From Halopseudomonas xinjiangensis (GTDB lineage: Bacteria; Pseudomonadota; Gammaproteobacteria; Pseudomonadales; Pseudomonadaceae), in assembly GCA_011050525.1 (NCBI GenBank), contig DRFO01000017.1, positions 372,001 to 436,000 of the forward strand: 64,000 nt of DNA, written 5' to 3'. Below the pieces are notes generated by a model. That model saw only the letters and a program-made list of their open reading frames with translations, was not told the origin of the DNA and searched no databases. Shown here piece after piece: positions 26,404 through 35,316 of this stretch (position 1 is the first letter of the stretch; each line of letters opens with the position of its first letter). Both the position numbers and the translations under genes were made by a program.

Positions 26404-26871
26404 TCAGATCAGTTCCTTCGAGGCTTCCAGGACCTCTTGTACGTGGCCTGGAACCTTGACCTTGCGCCATTCACGACGCAGTACACCTTCTTTATCGATC
26501 AGGAAAGTGCTGCGCTCGATCCCCTCGTACTGCTTGCCGTACATCTGTTTCATCTTGATAACGTCGAACAGCTGACACAGGGTCTCATCGCTGTCGCTGA
26601 TCAGTTCGAATGGGAAACCCTGTTTCGCCTTGAAATTTTCATGGGTGCGCAGGCTGTCCCTGGATACGCCGAAGATGACAGTCTGCGCAGCGCTGAATTC
26701 CTCGTTCAGATCACGGAAATCCTGTCCTTGCGTGGTGCAGCCAGGCGTATTGTCCTTCGGGTAAAAATACAGCGCCACATTTTTACCCCTCAGCTCGGTT
26801 AGTTTCACCGTCTGACCGCTGGTCGCCGTAGCGGTAAAATCTTCTATCTGACTGTCCAGTTCAACGCTCAT
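26404..26871 (-). CDS. bcp: thiol peroxidase Bcp (peroxiredoxin Q)
   Basis: Thioredoxin-dependent peroxiredoxin that reduces H2O2 and lipid peroxides. From the ATG at 26871 it is 155 residues, matching E. coli Bcp; an upstream in-frame start would overlap gcvR. The peroxidatic C45 is in TPGCTTQ. The position of the E. coli resolving C50 is Q here (GCTTQGQDFRD), so this is a 1-Cys or atypical form. It lies 19 nt downstream of gcvR on the same strand. Confidence 0.93.
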   Translation of the reverse strand: MSVELDSQIEDFTATATSGQTVKLTELRGKNVALYFYPKDNTPGCTTQGQDFRDLNEEFSAAQTVIFGVSRDSLRTHENFKAKQGFPFELISDSDETLCQLFDVIKMKQMYGKQYEGIERSTFLIDKEGVLRREWRKVKVPGHVQEVLEASKELI

Positions 26872-26890
26872 GTACTTTGATCCGCCATGC

Positions 26891-27448
26891 TTAATGAAGA
26901 GGACGCCATGGTTCAATCACCGCGTCCAGGTTGAGTTCATCGCAGAAGTCGAGGAACTGCTCTCGCAACCAGCTCAATTGGGTCTTTGCCGGGATGGCAA
27001 TGGTCAGCGTCAGATTCAACATCGCCGTCCCGGTATGCTGGGCCTGGTAGGTGAAACTGAACAGCTCTTCTATATCGATCTCCAGCTGCTGAAAGAAGGC
27101 GCACAGCTCTACCACCAGTTCCGGTCGTTGCGCAGCGGTAACGAAGACGTTGTAGGGGAGGGCTTGGGGGCGCTCTTCCAGCGCGCTGCTGCGATTGATG
27201 GATAACGTGAAGTGCTCCCGCTTGGCCAGCGGGGGGAGCAGGGTCTCCAGACGTGCCAGCGCATCCCAGTTGCCGCTGACCTGTAGAAGCAGAGCCGCAC
27301 AGGTCCCATGGCGGCTCATTCTGCTACTGACGATCAGACAGCGTTGTTCCATGCATAGCCGCGTGAGCATGGTGGCGAGCGCAGTGGTTTGCTGCCCCAT
27401 TGCAGTGATGACGAGGAACTGTTCCTTTTGACTGGACATAATGGACAT
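26891..27448 (-). CDS. gcvR: GcvR-like ACT-domain regulator
   Basis: 185 residues with two ACT domains (QFLVITAMGQQTTALATMLT and YNVFVTAAQRPELVVELCAF) in the GcvR family. In E. coli GcvR binds glycine and blocks GcvA activation of the glycine-cleavage operon. The P. aeruginosa homologue lies in the same place. AGAGGA lies 5 nt before the ATG. It is divergent from dapA across ~200 bp and cotranscribed with bcp. Confidence 0.88.
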   Translation of the reverse strand: MSIMSSQKEQFLVITAMGQQTTALATMLTRLCMEQRCLIVSSRMSRHGTCAALLLQVSGNWDALARLETLLPPLAKREHFTLSINRSSALEERPQALPYNVFVTAAQRPELVVELCAFFQQLEIDIEELFSFTYQAQHTGTAMLNLTLTIAIPAKTQLSWLREQFLDFCDELNLDAVIEPWRPLH

Positions 27449-27646
27449 GACGATCCTCTGTACTGAATTCTCGGCGCCTGATTGCGCAGCAGGCGTTACG
27501 GCAGGGTTCTATTGTCCTCGCCCAACGACGGGCGTTCAACCACCAGTTTCAAGCAGCTATTTAACAGGCTTTGCCCGCACCACTCCTTGTGCTGGCCGCA
27601 TGGCGAAAGTACCATTGCCGATTAACGTTTCAAGTGGAGCAGTTGC

Positions 27647-28522
27647 ATGATTTCAGGCAGCCTGGTGGCGCTGGTAACACCCATGGATTCACGTGGCGGC
27701 CTTGACTGGCTGGCGCTGGAGCGCCTGATCGATTTTCATCTGGAGCATGGCACCGACGGAATAGTCGCCGTTGGGACTACCGGCGAGTCCGCGACACTTG
27801 ATATGAACGAACACAAGGTAGCAATTCGCCGAGTGGTCGAGCAGGTCGCCGGTCGGATTCCGGTCATCGCTGGTACCGGCGCGAACTCCACCCGGGAAGC
27901 GGTTGAGCTCACTGAGGCTGCCCGCAGTGTCGGAGCAGATGCCTGCCTTCTGGTGACACCCTATTACAACAAGCCTACTCAAGAGGGCCTGTACCAGCAT
28001 TATCGCTTCATCGCCGAGTCGGTAGCGATCCCGCAGATTCTCTATAACGTGCCCGGGCGTACCGCCTGTGACATGCTTCCCGAAACTGTCGAGCGTCTGG
28101 CCGACATTCCAAACATTGTTGGCATTAAGGAGGCGACGGGTGATCTGCAGCGCGCCCGCGAGTTAATCGATCGGGTAGCTGATCGGCTTCATGTCTATTC
28201 CGGCGACGATCCTACAGCCGTCGAAATGATGCTAATGGGCGGCAAGGGCAATATCTCAGTCACTGCCAACGTCGCGCCGCGGATAATGCATGAGCTTTGC
28301 GAAGCCGCTATCAAGGGCGATGCGGACACCGCCAGACGCCTGAATGAATCGCTCATGCCGTTGCATCGAGCGCTGTTTATCGAATCCAACCCGATCCCGG
28401 TCAAGTGGGCTCTGAACGAAATGGGCCTGATAGCGGACGGGGTGCGACTACCTCTTACCCATCTGAGTGCTCGCTGCCATGGGCCGGTACGTGAGGCGCT
28501 GCACCAGTGCGGTGTACTATGA
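27647..28522 (+). CDS. dapA: 4-hydroxy-tetrahydrodipicolinate synthase
   Basis: First committed step of lysine/diaminopimelate synthesis: condenses pyruvate with aspartate semialdehyde. It is 291 residues, a TIM barrel with Schiff-base K161 (VGIKEATGD), Y133 (ILYNVPGRT) and T44-T45 (GTTGES). GGAG precedes the ATG. bamC follows 35 nt downstream, the same pairing as in E. coli and P. aeruginosa. Confidence 0.97.
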   Translation: MISGSLVALVTPMDSRGGLDWLALERLIDFHLEHGTDGIVAVGTTGESATLDMNEHKVAIRRVVEQVAGRIPVIAGTGANSTREAVELTEAARSVGADACLLVTPYYNKPTQEGLYQHYRFIAESVAIPQILYNVPGRTACDMLPETVERLADIPNIVGIKEATGDLQRARELIDRVADRLHVYSGDDPTAVEMMLMGGKGNISVTANVAPRIMHELCEAAIKGDADTARRLNESLMPLHRALFIESNPIPVKWALNEMGLIADGVRLPLTHLSARCHGPVREALHQCGVL

Positions 28523-28557
28523 GCGTCAATCGGGCAATGTTTACCAAGGAAAATAAA

Positions 28558-29667
28558 ATGAAGCCAGTTTTGGGTGCGCTGACTATCGCGTTGTTGGGCA
28601 GCAGCCTGAGTGGTTGTGGTTACATTTTCGGGGATGCGGGTTATTTCCGTGATCGGGGCAGCGACTACCAGACCGCAGCGGTGGAGCCCCGCATGACGGT
28701 TCCGCCAGAACTTGAGCACAAACCTCTGGGTGATATGCTGCCGGTTCCGGGCGTCACGAGCCCCGCCCTTGATGAGAAATTCACCACTCCCCGTCCGCAG
28801 CCACTGGATGCGGGCGCCGACGGCAGCGCGTTCTCCTTGCAACAGGATGGCGCGTCACGCTGGTTGCTGGCGCAGCGAGCCCCTGAGGAAGTATGGCCAC
28901 GGGTACGTCAGTTTCTGACCGCCTATGATATTCCCGTAGCACATGAGGACGCGAGTCTGGGCGAGATGGAAACAGCCTGGATCGCGTTCGACCTGCAGCC
29001 GGATAATCCGCTGGTTCGGCGGCTCGCTCCGGCAGTCGGACCCAGTCGTACTCTCGACGGCAGGGAGCAGCGCTTTCGCGTGCGTATCGAACCTGGCGTG
29101 CGGGCGACCAATACCGAGATTCATGTGCTGCACATGTCGCGCAGCCAGGGCGGAACCTTGGAGTCCTGGCCGGAAAGCTCTGAAAACGTCAATCTCGAGC
29201 GGGCTTTTCTGGCCGAGCTGGAGACTCACCTGAGCCAAAGCAGCGGCGACGATGTCGCCTCGCTCATGGCCACCCGGGACGTGCCAACGAGCGCGAACAG
29301 CAGTCTGGGCCAGGACGGTGCAGGCAATCCGGTGCTCACCCTGCAAAGCGAGTTCAATCGGGCCTGGGCTTCCGTTGGCGCGGCGCTTGGCCGGGCAGAC
29401 ATACTGGTGGCCGATCTCAATCGTAGCGCTGGAGTCTATTACGTAGACCTGAACCAGACCCGTACCGAACAGGAAAGCAAGGGATTTTTCTCGGGCCTGT
29501 TTGGTGGTGACGAGCCTGTCGAGGAGGATTCTTTCCAGCGCATCCAGGTGCGCTTGACGCAGATAGGAAATCAGGTGCTGGTAACCGTCGAGGAAAGCAT
29601 AGAAAACGCAGCTGAGGCCGCGCTTGCCCGCGACCTGCTGAAGCGAATCCGCGATAACCTGAGCTGA
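28558..29667 (+). CDS. bamC: outer-membrane assembly lipoprotein BamC
   Basis: BAM-complex lipoprotein that helps insert beta-barrel proteins. From the ATG at 28558 (AAGGA 7 nt before it) it is 369 residues. The signal peptide ends in the lipobox LSGC (residues 17-20). The unstructured N-terminal segment and the two helix-grip domains (DGSAFSLQQDGASRWLLAQR near the first) are recognisable. It is downstream of dapA. Confidence 0.93.
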   Translation: MKPVLGALTIALLGSSLSGCGYIFGDAGYFRDRGSDYQTAAVEPRMTVPPELEHKPLGDMLPVPGVTSPALDEKFTTPRPQPLDAGADGSAFSLQQDGASRWLLAQRAPEEVWPRVRQFLTAYDIPVAHEDASLGEMETAWIAFDLQPDNPLVRRLAPAVGPSRTLDGREQRFRVRIEPGVRATNTEIHVLHMSRSQGGTLESWPESSENVNLERAFLAELETHLSQSSGDDVASLMATRDVPTSANSSLGQDGAGNPVLTLQSEFNRAWASVGAALGRADILVADLNRSAGVYYVDLNQTRTEQESKGFFSGLFGGDEPVEEDSFQRIQVRLTQIGNQVLVTVEESIENAAEAALARDLLKRIRDNLS

Positions 29668-29682
29668 GGGCATGAACGTCAA

Positions 29683-30480
29683 GTGAGGTATTGTTCGCTG
29701 GGGAGTGGCAGCCGGGGTAATGCGACACTGGTTGAATTTGGCAAGACCAGAGTGCTCGTGGATTGCGGTTTCAATCTGCGCACCACGGAACAGCGCCTGG
29801 GTGCCATTGGCTTAAGCCCCAGACAGTTGAATGCGATTCTGGTGACCCATGAACACTCGGATCATGTCCATGGCGTAGAGCGGCTTAGCAGGCGTTACGG
29901 CCTGCCGGTATATACCACGCCAGGAACATTCCATGCGATGGACAAGCCCGATCTGGCGTTCGAGCCAGTCGAGCTGGGAAAGCGATTTGTCATCGGCGAT
30001 CTGGAAATAACGCCTGTGGCTGTTCCCCATGATGCGCGCGAGCCGTGTCAGTATATTTTTGACAGTGGACACCACCGTCTGGGCATCCTGACGGACACCG
30101 GTACTATCACCCCGTGGATCATTCAGCAGTATGGCGGCGTCGATGCGCTTTTTCTCGAAGCCAACTATGATCCGCTGATGCTCCTGAATGGCCCCTATCC
30201 GCCTCATTTGAAGGCGCGGGTAGGCGGGCGTCTGGGGCATCTGAGTAATCAGCAGGCGGCAGAGCTGCTGGCGCAAATGGATAAAAGCGTGCTGAAACAT
30301 GTGGCCATAGCGCATATCAGCGAGAAGAACAATCGGCCGGATCTGGCTCTTGGCGAGCTGTCCCAGGTGTTGAGCGGATGGCCGGGGCAGTTGTGCCTAG
30401 CCGAACAGAAGCAGGGCCTGCCCTGGCAGGATATAACGGGATTGTCCCATCAACAGTTTGCGCAAAGCGGGAGCCGATAG
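29683..30480 (+). CDS. metallo-beta-lactamase-fold hydrolase
   Basis: 265 residues from a GTG start, cytoplasmic, beta-lactamase fold of the YycJ/VicX type. The metal motif HEHSDH is at 56-61, with further ligands in PHDAREP and [11 protein letters not shown]. The substrate is unknown; relatives are exonucleases or phosphodiesterases. It lies between bamC and purC, as in P. aeruginosa (PA1012, from memory). The last base of its stop is the first of the purC start codon. Confidence 0.9.
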   Translation: MRYCSLGSGSRGNATLVEFGKTRVLVDCGFNLRTTEQRLGAIGLSPRQLNAILVTHEHSDHVHGVERLSRRYGLPVYTTPGTFHAMDKPDLAFEPVELGKRFVIGDLEITPVAVPHDAREPCQYIFDSGHHRLGILTDTGTITPWIIQQYGGVDALFLEANYDPLMLLNGPYPPHLKARVGGRLGHLSNQQAAELLAQMDKSVLKHVAIAHISEKNNRPDLALGELSQVLSGWPGQLCLAEQKQGLPWQDITGLSHQQFAQSGSR

Positions 30481-31193
30481 TGGAAAAACGTGCAGAGCTT
30501 TATCGTGGCAAGGCCAAGTCGGTATTCACCACTGACGATCCGGATCGTCTGATCCTGCTGTTTCGTAATGACACCTCGGCGTTTGACGGTAAAAAGATCG
30601 AACAGCTGGATCGCAAGGGGATGGTCAATAATCGTTTCAACGCATTCATCATGCAGACGCTGCAAGCGGCTGGCGTGCCGACTCAGTTCGATACGTTGTT
30701 GTCAGACACCGAATGCCTGGTCAAAAAGCTGGATATGATCCCTGTTGAGTGTGTGGTCCGAAACTATGCTGCGGGCAGTCTGGTCAAGCGCCTTGGAATA
30801 GAAGAAGGTACGGCGTTGGCGCCGCCGACGTTCGAGCTCTTTCTGAAGGATGATGCCAAGGGCGACCCGTTCATCAATGCGTCCCACGTGGTGACCTTTG
30901 GCTGGGCTACCGCCGATCAACTGGCGCGCATGCAGGCGCTGACCTTGCAGGTCAACGACATTCTGCGTGCCCTGTTTGATCAGGCCGGGCTGATGCTGGT
31001 CGATTTCAAGCTGGAGTTTGGGTTGTTCAAGGGTGAGATCGTCCTGGGCGATGAATTCAGCCCTGACGGCTGTCGTCTGTGGGACAAGGACACTAAAAAG
31101 AAAATGGACAAGGACCGCTTCCGTCAGGGTCTTGGTGGTGTGATCGAGGCATATGAAGAAGTTGCGCAGCGGCTGGGCGTTCCCTTGTCCTGA
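30480..31193 (+). CDS. purC: SAICAR synthetase
   Basis: Purine synthesis: joins CAIR and aspartate with ATP to SAICAR. It is 237 residues, the same as E. coli PurC. The start is the GTG at 30480 ([15 protein letters not shown]), overlapping the previous stop as TAGTG; an in-frame extension upstream is only the tail of the MBL gene in another frame. Motifs: [35 protein letters not shown] and LVDFKLEFG. Confidence 0.96.
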   Translation: MEKRAELYRGKAKSVFTTDDPDRLILLFRNDTSAFDGKKIEQLDRKGMVNNRFNAFIMQTLQAAGVPTQFDTLLSDTECLVKKLDMIPVECVVRNYAAGSLVKRLGIEEGTALAPPTFELFLKDDAKGDPFINASHVVTFGWATADQLARMQALTLQVNDILRALFDQAGLMLVDFKLEFGLFKGEIVLGDEFSPDGCRLWDKDTKKKMDKDRFRQGLGGVIEAYEEVAQRLGVPLS

Positions 31194-31238
31194 AAGGCTT
31201 TGTCGGCCTGAGCATAGCTGCTATCATGCGCGCCGACT

Positions 31239-31328
31239 GGAGAGATGCCGGAGTGGTCGAACGGGACGGATTCGAAATCCGTTGAACAGGCAACTGTTCC
31301 CAGGGTTCGAATCCCTGTCTCTCCGCCA
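31239..31328 (+). tRNA. tRNA-Ser (anticodon CGA)
   Basis: A 90-nt class II tRNA with acceptor GGAGAGA / TCTCTCC, a long variable arm, encoded CCA, and the anticodon loop TTCGAAA, read as CGA (serine, UCG codon). It follows purC as in P. aeruginosa. Confidence 0.97.
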
Positions 31329-31332
31329 ATCC

Positions 31333-31363
31333 AGCGGCCCTGAATTCAGGGCCGCTTTTTATT
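31333..31363 (+). terminator. intrinsic terminator after tRNA-Ser
   Basis: A 24-nt perfect palindrome at 31333-31356 (half-site AGCGGCCCTGAA) followed by TTTTATT. It ends the purC/tRNA-Ser transcript before the TPR-barrel gene. Confidence 0.9.
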
Positions 31364-31400
31364 GTAGTGTCCCTATTTGCGGTAAAGAAGGGGTGTGTCG

Positions 31401-32708
31401 ATGATGTTTTCCAACGGGCGCGTGGCTGCTTTCGTGCTGGGAATGGGAATGTCGGCTGCGGTATTGGCTGATGCTTCAAGCGCTTACCAGGAAGGGATGG
31501 AAGCATTCCGCAATGGTCAGTTCGAAATCGCGCTTGGCCGTTTTCAGGAAGCGGAAAATGAAGGGATGCAGACGCCGACCCTTCACTACAATCTTGCCAC
31601 CACCTACTACCGGTTGAATCGGTACGCTGAATCGGCCAGGCACTTCGATCTGATTCAGGACGATGCCCGATGGGGGGCGCTCGCAGAATACAACCTGGGT
31701 CTGATTGCCGAGCAGCAGGACGACAGCGTGCGGGCTTTTGAGCACTACCAGCAAGCCTATCGCAAGGCCGCTACCACGCAAACCTTACAGCTTTCAGCGG
31801 CCAGGATGCTGGCTCTGTCGGGACAGGCGCAAGCGGAACCGGAACCGGAACCGAGTACCTGGTCGGGTTATATATCCGCTGCCCTTGGCTACGATGACAA
31901 TCCCTCATTGACTGGCGTTGACGAAATACTGCCAAGTGAGAGCAGTGATTCCTTTTTTGAAACGCTGGGGGGATTCAGCGGTAATTTGAGCGAGAGTGTA
32001 AGGCTCAACGGCGGTTTCTATAGCCGCGCCTACGATGAGGTCAACGAATTCAACGTGACCGGGCTTTATGCTGGCCTGTTCCATGATCGCCAGTTGGGTC
32101 ATTGGCGTACGGCGCTGGGACTGAGCCTGGACAACTACTGGCTGGATGGCAGCCAGTACATGACCGGAGCAACCTTTCTCACGCAGGGCCTCCGACCGTT
32201 GCCGGTGGGCAATATCGATATTCGTAACCAGCTTGGTTATATCAAAGGCGATGCTGCCTACGACTACCTTGACGGCATTCGCAATCGCCTCACGGTCAGT
32301 TGGGTAGGGGGCAGCGCCGAGCAGTTGTGGCGTGTAGGTTATATCAATGAATTCAACGATCGAGACGACTTCGCCGTGGGTCCTCTGTTTCAAAGTCTTT
32401 CGCCAGTCCGTCATTCCATCTTCGGTCAGCTGACCCAACAGTTCAGCGCGCGCGTGTCGGCTATCACCCGCCTGGAATATCGCAACAGCCGATATCGCGA
32501 TGACGATGTGGGAGTAGACGCCGATTACAGGCTGATTAAAACCCGGCGCGATGAAGACCGTATGGAAGGCTCCATGATGGTGCGCTATGACATGAGCGAT
32601 ACTCTGGGCACCTTTGCCGAATATCGCTACACCGACAACGACAGCAATATCAGTCGCTACGTCTACGACAGCAACCAGTTTATGCTTGGGGTTGATGTGG
32701 CGTTTTGA
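31401..32708 (+). CDS. TPR plus outer-membrane beta-barrel protein (Slam-like architecture)
   Basis: 435 residues from the ATG at 31401 (AAGGGG 7 nt before it; GTG six nt earlier is possible). It has a signal peptide (cleavage near VLA-DAS at ~23), three or four TPR-like repeats up to ~150 (AYQEGMEAFRNGQFEIALGR, YNLATTYYRLNRYAESARHF, ALAEYNLGLIAEQQDDSVRA), an EPEPEP linker, and ~280 residues of alternating aromatic beta strands ending in the outer-membrane signature FMLGVDVAF. This order of domains is that of surface-lipoprotein assembly modifiers (Slam), but it is also shared by other TPR-porins; assignment to Slam is a hypothesis. Its neighbour on the same strand is a phosphatase lipoprotein. 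Confidence 0.75.
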   Translation: MMFSNGRVAAFVLGMGMSAAVLADASSAYQEGMEAFRNGQFEIALGRFQEAENEGMQTPTLHYNLATTYYRLNRYAESARHFDLIQDDARWGALAEYNLGLIAEQQDDSVRAFEHYQQAYRKAATTQTLQLSAARMLALSGQAQAEPEPEPSTWSGYISAALGYDDNPSLTGVDEILPSESSDSFFETLGGFSGNLSESVRLNGGFYSRAYDEVNEFNVTGLYAGLFHDRQLGHWRTALGLSLDNYWLDGSQYMTGATFLTQGLRPLPVGNIDIRNQLGYIKGDAAYDYLDGIRNRLTVSWVGGSAEQLWRVGYINEFNDRDDFAVGPLFQSLSPVRHSIFGQLTQQFSARVSAITRLEYRNSRYRDDDVGVDADYRLIKTRRDEDRMEGSMMVRYDMSDTLGTFAEYRYTDNDSNISRYVYDSNQFMLGVDVAF

Positions 32709-32832
32709 CCTCGTCCGCCGCTGTCTTCTTGATTGGACTCAAGTCGGCCGCGGCCGATGCGCTGATCCAGGTTCCCTCCGTCACCGTTTCGTAGTCGAAA
32801 AGCTATCAAACCTTCATCCTCGTGTTGTGCTG

Positions 32833-32846
32833 CTGTCATCTGTGAT
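32833..32846 (+). promoter_or_regulatory. tandem CTGTSAT heptamers upstream of the phosphatase gene
   Basis: CTGTCAT at 32833-32839 is followed at once by CTGTGAT at 32840-32846, about 45 nt before the phosphatase start. CTGTCAT is the Pho-box half site, but a true Pho box repeats it every 11 bp, not 7, so this is only suggestive of PhoB control. A TATATAA follows at 32864-32870. Confidence 0.25.
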
Positions 32847-32891
32847 TTCCATCATGTGCGGGTTATATAAAAAACCTGAGAGGAACAACGG

Positions 32892-34958
32892 ATGTCTACC
32901 GATACCCCCAATAACCTGACAATCATTGATCACGGCGAAGGCGATGAGCCACAGGAGAACCTTTCTCCCAACAAGACCTTCGCGGCCGTGCTGGAAGCTC
33001 GCCTGGCACGTCGTTCCGTCCTCAAGGGCGGTGTCGGAGCCGCTGCTCTGGGTCTGCTGGGCTTTGGTCTGGCCGGTTGCAACAGCGACTCCGATTCCGA
33101 CGATGAAGAGACCCCTGCACCAGGGGAGCCAACCGATCCAGCACCACAAGCGCCCCTTCTCGGATTTCAGGCGGTGCCCGTCAACAGCGCTGACATGATC
33201 TCGGTACCCGAAGGCTACAGCCATCAGGTGCTCATTCCCTGGGGTACACCCATCGCAGGCAGCTTTCCATCGTTCTCGGTGAATAATACCGGCGCTGACC
33301 AGGCCGACCAGGTTGGGTCTCACCACGATGGCATGCATTTCTTTGCGATCAGTGACAGCTCGGATGACGGTCTGCTGGTGCTCAACCATGAATATGTGGA
33401 GCCTCGGCTTATGCATGCCTCGGCCATTGGCGTGGCGTTATCGAATAGCGCATTGCCGCCATTGGTGAACGACTTGCGGCCGGCAGACGAAGTGTTAAAG
33501 GAAATGAATGGTCACGGGGTAACCGTAGTGCGCGTCGTGAAGGGCGCCAACCGGGAATGGCAAGTTCAGCCGGATATGCTCAATCGTCGGATCACTGCCC
33601 TTACGCCCATGGAGATCCAGGGTCCGGTACGCGGTAGTGCGTTTGTGCGAACCTTGTACAGCCCTGACGGCACCATGACCCGCGGCACGCTGAACAACTG
33701 TGGTAGCGGCGTGACTCCCTGGAATACCTACATGGCAGCGGAAGAAAACTGGGCGGGGTACTTCACCAACCGCGGCGATGATCCCATCGAACATTCCCGT
33801 TACGGTGTGGGGACGGGGGATTCGGGACGCTATGCCTGGGAAAAGGCGGACAGCGCAGCGGATGAATACATCCGTTTTGATGCCAGCATTCGCACCGCCG
33901 CGGCGACCGGTGATTATCGCAATGAGCCAAACTGCTTCGGCTGGATGGTCGAGATTGACCCATTCGATCCCCAAAGCGCGCCGGTCAAGAGAACCGCAAT
34001 GGGGCGCTTCGGGCATGAGGGCGTGGTGTTTGCGCCGGTGGTGGAGGGACGTCCGGTGGTGTGTTACTCGGGCGATGATTCCCAGTTTGAGTACATCTAC
34101 AAATTCGTGAGTCGCTCAAATTACAACGCCTCCACCGCCAGCGGTGCGCTGATGGATGAAGGCACCTTGTATGTTGCGAGGTTCAATGAAGACGGTACGG
34201 GCCAGTGGCTGCCCTTGGTATACGGACAGAATGAGTTGACGTCCGCCAACGGCTTTAACAGTCAGGCGGAGGTGTTGGTAAAAACTCGAGTGGCGGCCGA
34301 TCTGCTTGGTGCGACGCCGATGGATCGTCCGGAATGGGGTGCGATTGATCCAAGCAATGGCGATGTGTATTTCACGTTGACCAACAACTCCAGACGCACC
34401 GAAGAGCAGGAAACCGCGGCTAATCCCCGGGGTGCCAACCGGCATGGGCATATCATCCGTTGGGCCGAACAGGGTGGTGACCATACGGCTTTGACGTTTG
34501 ACTGGGATATCTTCCTGCTGGCCGGCGACAGCGGCCAAAGCGGCGATCCGAAAAACATCGGCTACGATCCGAACGGAGTGATGCTGACGGCTGACAATGT
34601 CCTCAGCTCGCCGGATGGCATGTGGATCGATCCGGATAGCCGCGTATGGATCCAGATGGATAGTGGTGCTACCGATCCCTACGGTAACTGCGCAATGCTG
34701 GTTGCCGATCCGACGACGGGTGACATGAAGCGCTTTCTGGTGGGTCCGCTAGGTCAGGAGATTACCGGGGTGATTACTACGCCGGATCAACGGACGATGT
34801 TCATCAACGTCCAGCATCCTGGTGATGGGACTTCCCCTGCCGACTTTGCAGCGGGTAATTACGAGAGCACTTGGCCTGACAACAACGCAGCCCAGTATCC
34901 GCCTCGGTCCGCCACCGTAGTTATCTGGAAGGATGACGGTGGGGTAGTGGGGAGCTGA
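32892..34958 (+). CDS. PhoX-family phosphatase, Tat-exported lipoprotein
   Basis: 688 residues of the PhoX alkaline phosphatase family (Ca/Fe-dependent phosphomonoesterase). A 39-residue n-region precedes the twin-arginine motif ARRSVLKGG (R40, R41), and the signal ends in a lipobox LAGC with C63, so it is probably a Tat-exported lipoprotein. An acidic Ser/Asp linker follows the cysteine. Family motifs include NCGSGVTPWNTYMAAEENW (C270, E284, E285). In P. putida a PhoX-type lipoprotein, UxpB, is exported by its T2SS; the T2SS cluster 2.3 kb downstream makes this a good parallel. It has its own terminator ahead of tatA. Confidence 0.88.
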   Translation: MSTDTPNNLTIIDHGEGDEPQENLSPNKTFAAVLEARLARRSVLKGGVGAAALGLLGFGLAGCNSDSDSDDEETPAPGEPTDPAPQAPLLGFQAVPVNSADMISVPEGYSHQVLIPWGTPIAGSFPSFSVNNTGADQADQVGSHHDGMHFFAISDSSDDGLLVLNHEYVEPRLMHASAIGVALSNSALPPLVNDLRPADEVLKEMNGHGVTVVRVVKGANREWQVQPDMLNRRITALTPMEIQGPVRGSAFVRTLYSPDGTMTRGTLNNCGSGVTPWNTYMAAEENWAGYFTNRGDDPIEHSRYGVGTGDSGRYAWEKADSAADEYIRFDASIRTAAATGDYRNEPNCFGWMVEIDPFDPQSAPVKRTAMGRFGHEGVVFAPVVEGRPVVCYSGDDSQFEYIYKFVSRSNYNASTASGALMDEGTLYVARFNEDGTGQWLPLVYGQNELTSANGFNSQAEVLVKTRVAADLLGATPMDRPEWGAIDPSNGDVYFTLTNNSRRTEEQETAANPRGANRHGHIIRWAEQGGDHTALTFDWDIFLLAGDSGQSGDPKNIGYDPNGVMLTADNVLSSPDGMWIDPDSRVWIQMDSGATDPYGNCAMLVADPTTGDMKRFLVGPLGQEITGVITTPDQRTMFINVQHPGDGTSPADFAAGNYESTWPDNNAAQYPPRSATVVIWKDDGGVVGS

Positions 34959-35000
34959 GAACGCACGGATCGGCCTTCTAGACGGCTGAATGGCAATATT

Positions 35001-35031
35001 GCGCCACCCTGAACCGGTGGCGCTCTTTTTT
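35001..35031 (+). terminator. intrinsic terminator between the phosphatase gene and tatA
   Basis: An 8-bp stem GCGCCACC / GGTGGCGC with a 7-nt loop and the tract TCTTTTTT. It lies only 13 nt before the tatA ATG, so tatA is expressed by read-through or from a promoter inside the phosphatase gene. Confidence 0.85.
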
Positions 35032-35043
35032 GGGAGACTAATT

Positions 35044-35265
35044 ATGGGTATTGGGGGCGTCAGCATAGGATCGCTTTTGATCGTGCTTGTTATTGTCATG
35101 CTGCTCTTTGGCACCAAAAGATTGCGGAGTATCGGCGGTGATCTGGGTGGGGCTTTGAGTGGGTTTCGGAAGGCGGTAGGGGAAGGGGAGGACGTCAGAA
35201 TTGGCCTTAATAAGAATATTGAGTTCGATGAAGTAACAGAGCTCGACCAGATAAATTCGAAATGA
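35044..35265 (+). CDS. tatA: TatA/TatE-family Tat translocase subunit
   Basis: A 73-residue Tat pore component: short N-terminal transmembrane helix ([21 protein letters not shown]), the FG-hinge-basic pattern at [14 protein letters not shown], an amphipathic helix ([13 protein letters not shown]), then an acidic tail. GGGAG lies 7 nt before the ATG. No tatB or tatC is adjacent, so it is a solitary, probably second TatA that may serve the Tat-dependent phosphatase upstream. It converges with the esterase gene. Confidence 0.9.
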   Translation: MGIGGVSIGSLLIVLVIVMLLFGTKRLRSIGGDLGGALSGFRKAVGEGEDVRIGLNKNIEFDEVTELDQINSK

Positions 35266-35316
35266 AATAGAAACCTGGAGCTGACACGCTTTGTGTGCCA
35301 GCCCCAGCTATCTACC

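Noticed and set aside
32744-32757. 14-bp palindrome TCGGCCGCGGCCGA after the TPR-barrel gene
   Set aside because: No T-run and no regulator context; in GC-rich DNA such CGGCCG palindromes occur by chance.
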